A stretch of DNA of 64,000 bases from Mytilus galloprovincialis (taxonomy: Eukaryota; Mollusca; Bivalvia; Mytilida; Mytilidae): positions 56,285,121 to 56,349,120 of the forward strand of contig NC_134846.1 in NCBI RefSeq assembly GCF_965363235.1, written 5' to 3'. Shown one piece after another: positions 46,272-56,703 of the stretch. The translations under genes were made by a program, and so were the position numbers. Each line of letters begins with the position of its first letter. Positions within the stretch are counted from its first letter, which is position 1. The notes below the pieces were generated by a model, which ran no database searches, was not told where the DNA came from, and saw only the letters and a program-made list of their open reading frames with translations.

Positions 46272-46425
46272 TTAAGGTTGACACTCTGAATGTCCACCAA
46301 TTTACATACTTCTTGCAGGAATTACAGGTTGCAGTAAGATAGATAAGGTTGGATCTGGAATCCATTTGCATTTTAGTCCAGGCGCACATCCACAATAGCC
46401 GTTCATTTTAGCAATTCTGCTATAA
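46272..46425 (-). pseudogene. AVIT-like exon 3 relic, copy B
   Basis: Read on the minus strand it gives IAKMNGYCGCAPGLKCKWIP, matching the C-x-C-x5-C core of exon 3 in the copies at 56.5 and 62.6 kb. One cysteine codon (TGT in copy D) is TAT here, the 5' half with the GWC start is unrecognisable, and an in-frame TAA precedes the last cysteine (ECQP). The 3' flank (45985-46270) parallels that of copy D (62210-62500), so it arose by segmental duplication. Confidence 0.72.
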
Positions 46426-47258
46426 AAACTGTCTTAAATAAACTTTGTCTTTGCAATTGAGGTCCATACACAATATGTTCGTACTTAAAGTAGGTTACAA
46501 CTTCATATAATAAAATATCAAACGGGGAATGCAATATTTGACATACAGATACATGTAACACAAATAATCCAACACTTTTGACTGCATTACATCAAAGTTA
46601 ATTTTAAACAAACTTCAGGAAGTATTTATTCAATCAAACAAAGGAATGAATCATCCAGTTGTTGAAAAAGAATATTGTTATTGTTCAATGAATTTTCATA
46701 CACAAGTTTGTGTACACTGTTATTACACATGTTAATAAACTACCTCAATGGATAAGAGGAATGCTGAATTATTCCTTTACTACGCTATATTTTTCTCTTT
46801 CTTATTACCCCAGTTCACTTGCTAATAGTTTAAACATATGTTATTGTTCGTAAAAAGACAAATGGCTTAGACACAAGTTTTTCAACTGAATATAACGTCT
46901 TCTCCAATATATACATAAATATACACATGAATGAACATTACCTAAATCTGACTTTTACCAATTAATATTTAGCATGAAGGTATAAAAATAAATTACATAT
47001 AAATTTGAAGAATCGAATTAATGGATATTTACCGCTTAATATAACCAATCGAATGTGCATATGTTCAGAAGAAATAAATACAAACACACCGAACTGTGTA
47101 AAATAAAATATGTCACTAAGTGTACATGACAAGTCATGTGTGTGAATTTGTTTAAATGTATATTATACAGTCATTGTTTATAGTTACGGATTAACAGTAA
47201 AACGCAATAAATCTACACGTAATTGTAAGTATCAATTTAGTTTTTACTTAAAGTTCAT

Positions 47259-47576
47259 GTGAACCCTTTGGCTAAAATGGCTGTATTTTCACCTCAAAAT
47301 TACAGACAAATCTGTGCATCTGGAATAGTTTTAAGGCATAGCATATGCGTGAAATATTCGTGGATAAAACGGCAAGTAATTCATACATTGAGAACAACAC
47401 AAATGATTTTCCCAAACAAGTATACTATTAAACATGTTTTAATTAATTTTATTGACTTTGCTGATATTCGTAAGAAGCATTTCAATGTCAATAATATGTA
47501 TGATTTATTTAACAATGTTCCATTTACAAATATTGTTGCATTTTTAAAAGAAATTGGAATTTATAATAGAATATAA
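47259..47576 (+). pseudogene. 3' end of a non-LTR retrotransposon ORF2
   Basis: The C-terminal region reads TIKHVLINFIDFADIRKKHF, then LFNNVPFTNIVAFLKEIGIY, and a stop. This is the C-terminus common to Jockey/CR1-group and related LINE ORF2 proteins in molluscs. The first cysteines of the usual zinc-knuckle-like motif are gone. 5'-truncated, as is typical for LINE insertions. Confidence 0.78.
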
Positions 47577-47805
47577 AAATGTCATTATATTTAAGTCGTT
47601 TTAAATTTTTATCATGTTATCTTACTGTTGATTTTTATTTGTAAATAATCAAATTGCTATAGTCTGGAATTTTAGTATATTAAAGGACTTTTTGTCTTAT
47701 TTTAAAAATATGCTTTAAATTGTAAAAATTTACTCTCGCCGCGATATAGCCTTTTTGTGCTAATGCGGCGTAAAGCAACCGACAATCAATCAATCAATCA
47801 ATCTT
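47577..47805 (+). repeat. LINE 3' UTR ending in (TCAA)n
   Basis: Follows the ORF2 remnant and ends TAATGCGGCGTAAAGCAACC, then ACAATCAATCAATCAATC, the short tandem tail instead of poly(A) seen in some LINE families. Confidence 0.75.
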
Positions 47806-48106
47806 TTGTGAAATGTTTATATAAATAGGTAAATAGATTAATCTATATTTGCATTTAATCAATACAGGGAAGCTATAAAAACGTTCGAAGAACAATCATT
47901 GATAAAGTTATAGGAACGAAATAAGTTCACGTGAATGTAAGTGATTTTAAATCACTCAAGTGTAAAGAGTTGAGTTATAATTTCATGTCACATGTTTTAA
48001 ATAGCAAATAAATGAAATATAAATAAACAAACACAGACACGTGATGCTTAACACGTGTATCGAGAAAAGAAATATTCAGTACAGCAATACATAGAAAACG
48101 AGTATA

Positions 48107-48443
48107 CAGGGGTCGAATTTAAGCTTTATTGTGTACTGGCCAGCCGGACTAGTAGACAAAAAATCTACTGGTCCGGCTCCATATCTACTGGCCCTAAAAA
48201 AAATGACGGTCATTCGACAAAATGATATATATATATATATATATATAAATAATAACCCCCAGTACCGTGTAATTTATTTCGCAGGTATTTTTTTTTATAT
48301 ATAGATTGAGAAACCGGTGCAATCAGTAACTTTAATCGACAATTTTCCACTGGTCAACCGGACCACCATCTGACAAAGTCTTCTGGTCCGACCCAAATTC
48401 TACTGGTCTCGGACCACAGGACCAGCGCCAATTTCGACCCCTG
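48107..48443. mobile_element. hAT-type MITE with 8-bp target duplication
   Basis: Ends are CAGGGGTCGAA at the left and TTTCGACCCCTG at the right, typical of hAT termini. Flanks are CGAGTATA (48099-48106) and TGAGTATA (48444-48451), an 8-bp target-site duplication with one mismatch. 337 bp, no open frame. Internal ACTGGTCCG and CTGGTCNNACC motifs repeat in opposing orientation, and an AT microsatellite lies at 48222-48247. Confidence 0.88.
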
Positions 48444-48592
48444 TGAGTATATCTATACAAGACTAGTGTATATAATTAAATTGATAAAACAATTTAAGAA
48501 TTGTGTTATTTATACGAATGCAAGTCAATAGACATAAGACTATGATGTAAACGGAATGTCTAATCCTCTTTCTGGTCATCACCTTCAAGGAC

Positions 48593-49320
48593 TTAACCAC
48601 CAAGTCTATATATGTCCTGCCTTGAAATTATCACTTTCGGACGAGAATTCGCAGATTGTTTAATCAATATGGACCCGTCATGTGTCCAAAACGAATTGAT
48701 TTGACCTTTCTCACGCAATGTGTTTTGTCTGTGCAAAAGATAGTATCTGTATTGTGTAAGGTTTTCAGCAATGAAAGTTTTGTTTATGTTTCCTTTCAAT
48801 TTGCGTTTATTAATGAAAACTAACTGCCTCTGACGATACGACAGGAACCGTACAATGATGGAAAATTTCCCGTCTTTAAGCTCACCTATGGAATGGGATC
48901 TGCCAATATCTCTCGTGTCTAACTTGAATTCCAAATGCTTATGTCAAATACCAGGGATAAGGGAATCTGTGTCTATAAGCTTGATAATATTGCCTTTGTC
49001 GTCAGTTGGTGCAGGAACATTATGGAATCGTAAACTGGTTCTTCGAGAATACTGTTCCTGTTCCTCGACTCTGGCTTTGATCTAAGTTCAATATCTTTCA
49101 AAATAAGTGCTTCTTTATTGTGTTTAATGTTAAGTAAGTGAGGCTGAATACATTCGTCAATGATCAGTGCAATTCAAGGTTTGACCGGTTCTATTAATTT
49201 TTCAGTGATGAGAGGAATGATGGAGTCCAAAAACTCTTGACTTTTTGACGTAGCACAAACAACATCAGATAGCTTAAATACAGTTTCATTTTCAATGGAT
49301 GATATTATCTGTTCAGAAAA
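48593..49320 (-). pseudogene. LINE ORF1 relic
   Basis: Minus strand. 48934-48593 reads DIGRSHSIGE, then IIVRFLSYRQRQLVF, then LKGNINKTFIAENLT, the order seen in L1-type ORF1 (transposase-22-like) RNA-binding domains. Further upstream in broken frames are VPAPTDDKGNIIKLI and, near 49320-49180, an N-terminal-like stretch. At least two frame breaks. Confidence 0.72.
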
Positions 49321-49329
49321 AAGTAAAAA

Positions 49330-49465
49330 CACAAAAATACTGAACTCCGAGGAAAATTCAAAAAGGAAAGTCCCAAATCAAATGGCAAAATCAATAGTTC
49401 AAACACATCAAACGAATGGATAAAAACTGTCATATTCCTGACTTGGTACAGGCATTTTCATGTTC
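49330..49465 (+). repeat. 'ACTCCGAGGAAAATTC' interspersed repeat
   Basis: Shared with 10015-10065 and, in reverse, with 62930-63090; parts also at 22140-22265 and 39740-39850. Landmarks: ACTGAACTCCGAGGAAAATT and AAATCAAATGGCAAAATC. Confidence 0.75.
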
Positions 49466-49879
49466 AGAAACGATAGAGCCACTGAGAGATGAATCAAGGT
49501 TGGCTGTTCTTTCTACCTTTTTAACTTGTTGCATAGATGGAGATAAGTTGTCGGGACTACTGGATGATTGTTACCTTTTACCACTATGTTTTGGTGTATT
49601 TTTAAAATAACTGTATAAGTTTGATTGTTGTTGTTGTTATTTGTCTTTCGTTACCTGGTCAACCATGTTGTGTGTTGTGAACTCCAATTCAAAATCACTT
49701 TCGAAAATCTTTGCAAAAGTCACTATTTGGTCACTCAAAATTCGAATAAACTATAACAGCTTCACATATAATGTCTATTCTGATATAGAATCAGAAAACA
49801 TCTCAACATAATACACTGGAAAAGATCATACTCAAGGGTATATCTATGTTAATGTCACCATTATTCATTAAAGATTTTT

Positions 49880-50668
49880 ATGCCCCACCTACGATAGTAG
49901 AGGGGCATTATGTTTTCTGGTCTGTGGCTCCGTTCGTCTGTGCGTCTGTGCGTCCGTTCAGGTTAAAGTTTTTGGTCAAGGTAGTTTTTGATGAAGCTGA
50001 AGTCAAATCAACTTGAAACTTAGTACACTTGTTGCTTATGATATGATCTTTCTAATTTTAAAGCCAAAGTAGGCTTTTGACCCCAATTTCACGGTCAAAT
50101 GAACATAGAAAATGAAAGTGGGAGTTTCAGGTTAAAGTTTTTGGTCAAGGTAGTTTTTGATGAAGCTGAAGTCCAATCAACTTGAAACTTAGTACACTTG
50201 TTGCTTATGATATGATCTTTCTAATTTAAAGCCAAATTAGACTTTTGATCCCGATTTCACAGTCCACTGAACATAGAAAATGAAAGGGGGAGTTTCAGGT
50301 TAAAGTTTTTGGTCAAGGTAGTTTTTGATGAAGCTGAAGTCCAATCAACTTGAAACTTAATACACTTGTTGCTTATGATATGATCTTACTAATTTTACCC
50401 CCAAATTAGACTTTTGACCCCAATTTCACGGTTCACTAAACATAGAAAATGAAAGAGGGAGTTTCAGGTTCAAGTTTTTGGTCAAGGTAGTTTTTGATGA
50501 AATTGAAGTCCAATCAACTTGAAACTTAGTACATATGTTCCCTATAGTATAATCTTTCTAATTGTAATGCCAAATTAGATTATTAACCAATTTTTACAGT
50601 CCATGGAACATGGAAAAGGATAGTGGAAGTGGGGCATCCGTGTACTTTGGACACATTCTTGTTTTATA
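49880..50668 (+). mobile_element. Tandem-core element with four about 169-bp units
   Basis: Starts TGCCCCACCTACGATAGTAG and ends GGGGCATCCGTGTACTTTGG, so the ends hold opposed GCCCCA/TGGGGC. The unit beginning CAGGTTAAAGTTTTTGGTCA starts at 49959, 50128, 50296 and 50465 (spacing 169, 168, 169). A bivalve pearl/CvA-like layout with a CGTCTGTGCGTC lead. No protein. Confidence 0.8.
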
Positions 50669-50859
50669 CTAAGGATGTTGAATCCCGGATTAGATTAACT
50701 TAATAGCTATATCTGAAAAAAAAACAACAATTCGGAATTTTCGGGTCGCGAAGCTCTTCAAATTCGTACTTTATTTGGCCTGAACTTTTAATGGAAAGTT
50801 TCTACCTTATCAACTGTGAGATGAGTTAAAAGTTCGAAGGACGTGTTCTTCAACAGACT

Positions 50860-51452
50860 ATCGGCATTCCAATGAAACCGAATTGTGCCCCTCTTCTTGC
50901 CGACTTGTTTCTTTATTATTATGAGGCTGACTTCACACATGAACTTCTTAGGAAGAAAGATAAGAAGTTAGCAATATCCTTTAACTCTACTTTCCGTTAT
51001 ATAGATGATGTTCCTTCTCTAAAAAATTAAAAATATGGTGACTTTGTCAAATGCATCCATCCCATTGAACTAGAGGTAAAGAATACAACAAATACAGTTA
51101 AGTCGGCCTCATATCTTGACTCACATCTAGAAATCGACCACAACTTTTCGACAACAGAGATGATGTCAGCTTTCCAATTGTGAACTTTCCATTTCTTAGT
51201 AGCAATATTCCAGCAGCACCTGCATACGGTGTATGTATCTCCCAATTGATACGATATTCCCGTGCTTGCATTTCCGATCATGTTTTCCTTGATAGAGGTT
51301 TGTTGCTCACAAAGAAGCTATTAAATCAAGAGTTCCTAATGGTGAAGTTGAAATCATCTGTTCTTAAATTTTACGGACGCCATCACGAGTTGGTTGACCG
51401 TTATGGAATGACCGTTTCACAAATGAAATCGGATATGTTCCTTACGTCGTAA
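50860..51452 (+). pseudogene. RT element relic with motifs B and C
   Basis: The most upstream-reaching RT copy in the window: GIPMKPNCAPLLADLFL (motif B region; Lys replaces the usual Gly), then FRYIDDVPSLKN (motif C), then after a stop and frameshift YGVCISQLIRYSRAC and SDMFLTS. Its 3' tail runs to about 51765. Supports the Penelope-like assignment of the family. Confidence 0.82.
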
Positions 51453-51765
51453 CTACAGTCCCCTTCCCTTTCATGAATGTGACTTATCGAATCAGAATAT
51501 TTACCGGATTTGTAATAACACAAGCAACACGACGGGTGCCACTTGTGGAGAAGGATCTAAGTACCCTTCCGCAGCACATGAGATCTACCCCAGTCTTTGG
51601 TGGGGTTCGTGTTGTTTATTCTTAAGTTTTCTATGTTGAGTCTCTTGTACTATTATTTGTCTGTTGGTTTTTTTATTTTTTAGTCATGTCGTTGTCAGTT
51701 TATTTTAAATCTATGAGTTTGACTGTCCCTCTGGTATCTTTAGCCCCTCTTTTTTAACCTTAAGA
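51453..51765 (+). repeat. 3' tail of the RT element
   Basis: Same landmarks as 7659-7970 (CATGAATGTGACTTATCGAA, GTCATGTCGTTGTCAG, GACTGTCCCTCTGGTATC). Confidence 0.78.
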
Positions 51766-51769
51766 TTGC

Positions 51770-53030
51770 AAATATGTGGATATGTTTTATCAATGTTATC
51801 AATGAATTATAAAAGCAATTATAAGTGTCCAAGTTCATGCAGTAATCTGATCTTAATTGTCCCTCCCTATAACTGGCTAATCCACTTCCATATTTGCCCA
51901 TAGCATACATTGGCCTCAGGCGGGAGATAAAGGTTCTACACTCATGATGTACAATACTGCCCTAGACCCCAGATGGCTAATCCCCAGATAAAATTACTAC
52001 ACAGTAGATATTACTTAATCCTCAATAATTATCTGAACTTGCAGACAAAAATGTTTTTATTTCCAATAAATTTATTTAATCTTGAAAAACCTTTTCCCCT
52101 TACATTGTCGTAGAACATAAAATGTCCGACTACAAATATTACACACAGCAACAACTTTGAAAAAGCGTTTTTACTTTACTTATCCCCATGAGCGTAACAT
52201 TCCAGGTCCAATCAAATATTTACTTGGAATGTGTTGTAAACCTGCAATGACAAATCAGGTATATTTAATGTGAAGATAGTCTATTCTGGCACCGCATTTA
52301 AAGTTTTAGCACGCATATATAAGAATATAATGAACAATCCAATTATGTAAGAGCGAGTAAAACTTTACGAATTCATTTTTCGAGCTGTCAGGATTTCTGC
52401 ATCGACAGTTGTTAACATTTGGAACTCATCTGCAATGGCAACTTGTACGAAAATGTTTTTGAAGATCTTAATAAGGTTCAGAGAGGTAATAGCAGCATTT
52501 TGTTGTGTGATTACTTGCATTTAAACATCAACAGCCTTCTTCATAAATATGACCCTTTAAAGACGTAACACATCAAAATCAAGTAAATGTTCACTTTTAA
52601 CCAGAAACTAAAACTGATATACCATTTACCAGTGCCCAATTTTGTGTTGATTATTTTTACAATTTGGCGTGCTGATAGAAAAATCAACAAGGTGATGGTC
52701 TTATTGCATATGTCAGATCTGATCGTTGCAGCTGATAGAAGAACTAAACTAGAATTCTAAGATGCTGAATCCATAGGTATTAAGGTAGCTATTTGAAGTA
52801 CAAAATGATTCTTTATCGGGATATGTAAGCCTCCTAGTATGTCAGATGACCATCTCAATACAGATGGAGGTATATTTTTATTGGTGATTTTAATTAATTA
52901 AAGATTTAAATAATTCAAGACATACTGTGTGGAATAATACGACCGCAAGTGGTATGGATTTCGCTCATTATTGAAGGTTGTTCGGTCAACCTTGGTTGTT
53001 TACACCCAGTTTTAACAGTTGAGTTGTCTC
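51770..53030. other. Unassigned stretch
   Basis: No recognisable domain or splice pattern in either strand. GTGTGGAATAATACGACCGCA at 52929-52949 resembles the end of the 67-bp repeat unit that follows. Confidence 0.35.
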
Positions 53031-53034
53031 AAAG

Positions 53035-53240
53035 GCCATCAATCCACATCTACATTCTGATCCAAGATTTGAACAATACAAGAAACACTATGTGGAATTA
53101 GGCAATCAATCCTCATCTACATTCTGATCCAAGATTTTAACAATACAAGAAACACTATGTGGAATTAGGCAATCAATCCACATCTACATTCTGATCCAAG
53201 ATTTGAGTAATTCAACAAATACTATGTGGAATAATATCGG
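53035..53240. repeat. 67-bp tandem repeat, three units
   Basis: ATCAATCCACATCTACATTC starts at 53039, 53105 and 53172. Each unit ends ACTATGTGGAATTAGGC or ACTATGTGGAATAATA. Nearly identical units. Confidence 0.92.
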
Positions 53241-54692
53241 CCGCAGGAAAAAACAGTAAACGAGGTCTGGCAAGACGATACAAACCGCCGGCATTTGAAA
53301 TATTGGCAAGTAGGGGCTATTCTGGTAACAGAAGTAACAAAAGTTACTCTAGTGGAATTAGAGTGAACGAGGAGCACGACCCCACACTTACGCTAGGCCA
53401 TTACCTTAATAATGCTTTCCCCGGTTGTCGGAGAATAAAGTAATTCAAAACTGGTAGCAGTAATGGACCGGGCGCTCTGATATACAAGAGGAGAACTATT
53501 ATAAAAAAACACAACGTTACTGTGGTACCGCAGGCATTATGCTTGCATATGGTCTATAGTAGAATTATAGGGTCATGACCCCCCTGTCATCTTACCAGAC
53601 CCCGCCCCTGCCTGAACACTGCAACAATTGTTTTATTGAAAATAATACAAATAAAAAACAATCATGAATTTCAAAATGCATTAGGATTAGTGTCTCTTTT
53701 TTTTTTTTAAGAAAACGTGTATAAAATAGGAAATTCTAGTTTTGAAGTTTTCATTTTTCTAAATCTTTTAAACGACCACTGACTATAAGATGCGATAAAA
53801 ACGAGCATGTCTTTTTGTACTGTCTGTTTTTTTTTTATATAAGTATGTATTAAGTATTCAAATAAAAAGATACGTCTAAAAGTTCCACCCTCCAAAGTAT
53901 TCCTTCAGTAAATCGTGAAATCGGAATAACAGTTAAGCTTATAAACTGGTCATAACCACATTTTGTCGAAAGTTCATGATATAACCCCTTTTAATCCGAA
54001 AAATTCAATTCCTTTTGTTGAATCTGTTTTCGTCGTCTGCTGGATCACCACTTTTCATAAACCTGAAAAAAATTTAAAAACTGCAGCAGAAAAATAATCC
54101 CAAAAAGGCGAATGTAGGGGTAGGTGGGTGGGTTTTAGCAAGGTTCCTTATCGAACGTTAGAAAATTCTAAACGTGACGTACGTATGATGGTGACATCAC
54201 ACAGTGGAAAGGTCTCAAACACGTACAAGGTTCAGAATACGGAAGAAGAAATACTTGAGAACAAATACGGAATTTAAACTGTTATTAAACCTGTATTATC
54301 AGTAAACTGATAAACATTATTATGTTACGCTTAATTGTGATAAGAGAGATTCGATAAGAGAAATCGGTGATATTGTTTTAATTTAATTAAAAAACATTAT
54401 AAAGAAAGCTTCATGTTTATGGAATTTTCTAAAGCACCCCATTTAGACTTGATTCAATGAAGCGTGAATATAAGTTATTATGGCACTGGTACTAGGGATG
54501 TGCACAACTTTAAATCTGTTCAGTTAAATTGTGAAATACCACTTTATCAAAAAAGAAGATATACAGAAGTTTAAAGAATTTTCACAAATCAATGTTTTTA
54601 AAAGATTGAAAATATTTAGAATTTGATGATGTAAATGTAGCATATGACAATTTAAGTTATGTTTCGACGAGGTAACCGGACAAACATGCACC

Positions 54693-55215
54693 TTGGAAAG
54701 ACGACCCAGATTTTTTAATAGATTCCTTGTCGACCTCTATCTATTTTGTACGATATGGAGTTCCTTCAGACACTTGTCAAAACAAGAAGATAAAAAAGCC
54801 AGAGAAATTTGTTTCACATTCGGTATATTAATGATATTCTTTTCGCTAACAATTCATTTTTTTTTATTGGGTTCCATTAAAATATCCCTTAGAACAAAGG
54901 CTTCATCCGCCTTATTTTAAGATGATTCTTTGAATATGAAATAAGCGGTCATCTAAATGACAAATGTAAAATTTTTTATTTTGTAATTATTTTCTCCCAC
55001 CTTATTAGCTATAAACAAACTTCACTTGCATATGGAATATACATATCTCAACTCATTCGAAATTCAAGAACTTGAAACTGCTATTCAGACTTAAAAACAC
55101 TGTCTGAGCAGAGATTTGATGAACAAGGTTTGATTCAAAAGGGTCTCGTCCTTTTTTCTTTAAAAAGTTCATCGGAAGATTATGAACTTGTTAATAAATA
55201 TACTGTATCAACTTT
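54693..55215 (+). pseudogene. Highly diverged RT relic
   Basis: FLVDLYLF, then KQEDKKAREICFTF, then in the next frame YINDILFANNS (YIDD changed to YIND), and near 55025 LAYGIYISQLIRNSR, followed by FDEQGLIQKGLVLFSLKSS. The same order as the RT at 7050, with frameshifts. Probably a separate old lineage. Confidence 0.68.
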
Positions 55216-55338
55216 ATAAATAATACCTGATGGTCTTGAAATATAGATTTTATGTACAGATGTTGTTATCTTTATTACGTGTTGTAGTGTTTTATTTGTC
55301 TTTGTTCATTTTTAACCTTTACTATTTAGTCATTTTGT

Positions 55339-55400
55339 TTAGCTCAAATTCTCACCACTTGGCATCCGTCGTCGTCGTCGTTAACTTTTTACATTTTAAA
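55339..55400 (+). repeat. Terminal fragment of the 36.4-kb tandem-core family
   Basis: TTTAGCTCAAATTCTCACCA, then CTTGGCATCCGTCGTCGTCG, matching the start of the 36446 element. From 55400 to 56500 nothing else is assigned. Confidence 0.6.
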
Positions 55401-56518
55401 GGTTCTTATACAGAACCACTTGTTTTTATAGTGTTTACGATTAAAACACATTCAAGTTGTTAACTGTTGTATCCCAATTTCTGACAATTTTACCTTGTAT
55501 TTCTGTTAGTTTTGCTCAAACATTATACTTAAAATAATGGAATGTTATGCGACTGTCAAACAAGTGTGATGTTTACCTACCAATAAAACCATGTTTAATC
55601 TACCATTTCCTACATAGGAAAATGTCTGCAGAAGAAGTGCACCACAGTCAAAAGAACATATTAGTCTACCAAACTCAGAAACATGGTTTTCAGGACAAGT
55701 GGCATCGTAGATTTGGTTTATAGCCATCAACAATGACAGAAAGATTTGACTACAACATTATTTTATAGCAGCTTGTGTTTCAAACGGTCCGACAAAAAAT
55801 GATAGTATTCATTGAAATTTAAAAAAAGAAGACATTAAGTTTAGGTACCTTTGCTTTTTTTTCATTCTAGTAGAAATAGTTTTACAAGGGAATCTTGATC
55901 AGGAGCACACACGTTGGAATACCATATAAACAAGGATATATATATATAATTTAAAGAAAAACAACTCTTCGTACAACAAAGAACTCTGAGGCATTTGGCA
56001 TTGTTGATCCAAGATTCACCTGGTGATTTCCTCCCAATATATACCGCATAATTTTATGAGATCGTCCGCTAACTCTAAATGTAGAAATATCAAACTTATT
56101 CGCAAGTAAGACAACCTGGAGTAAAATCCTATAGAAAAGTGTAATTCCTTACATATCAGTCGCAGGTTAAAAACTAACGACCACCAATACACTACGTATG
56201 TTGAGTTATGCGGCTGGAATTTTTCTTCATAGATATGGAGATTTCATTCAAGTTAATTGAAAGTCATTGTTTTATCATAAAATTTATTTAATTTCGGATT
56301 CTCTTTTTTTAAGATAATTTTAGGTCGTAGTATGAAGTAAAATCTAGTCGAATCTTTCAAAACTGACGTTTTACCAACTGTACTAACTTGGTACGCACAA
56401 AGCTAGCAGATTGGACAACCAGAAAGATACAAAAACAATAGATAGAAGGTTAATACAAGAAACATAATATTGAGAAAAATCTGGTCAATGATTACGGAAA
56501 TTTTGCTATTATTTATTC

Positions 56519-56703
56519 TTATGTTGAAGGTTTTGGTAGGCATTTAGAATACATGTGAAAGAATGTTGTTGGCGGTGGCCAATTATTCCCAGCTAGATAT
56601 ATTGTAGTGCACTCCAATCCGGCTCCGCATTCACAGTGACCATAAGCCTTGCTATAATCATCGCAGTATTCACCTTTTTTCTTGTAACTTTCGCACCATC
56701 CAC
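56519..56703 (-). CDS. AVIT-like exon 3 (last six cysteines, stop)
   Basis: Acceptor CTTTTTTCAG. Encodes GWCESYKKKGEYC, HCECGAGLEC and a Pro/Thr-rich loop ending SKCLPKPST and TAA. AATAAA occurs two bases after the stop (56512-56517), an unusually close candidate poly(A) signal. Confidence 0.86.

Noticed and set aside
47715..47805. CRISPR-like or satellite array from the (TCAA)n tract
   Set aside because: It is a short microsatellite tail directly after a LINE ORF2 end.
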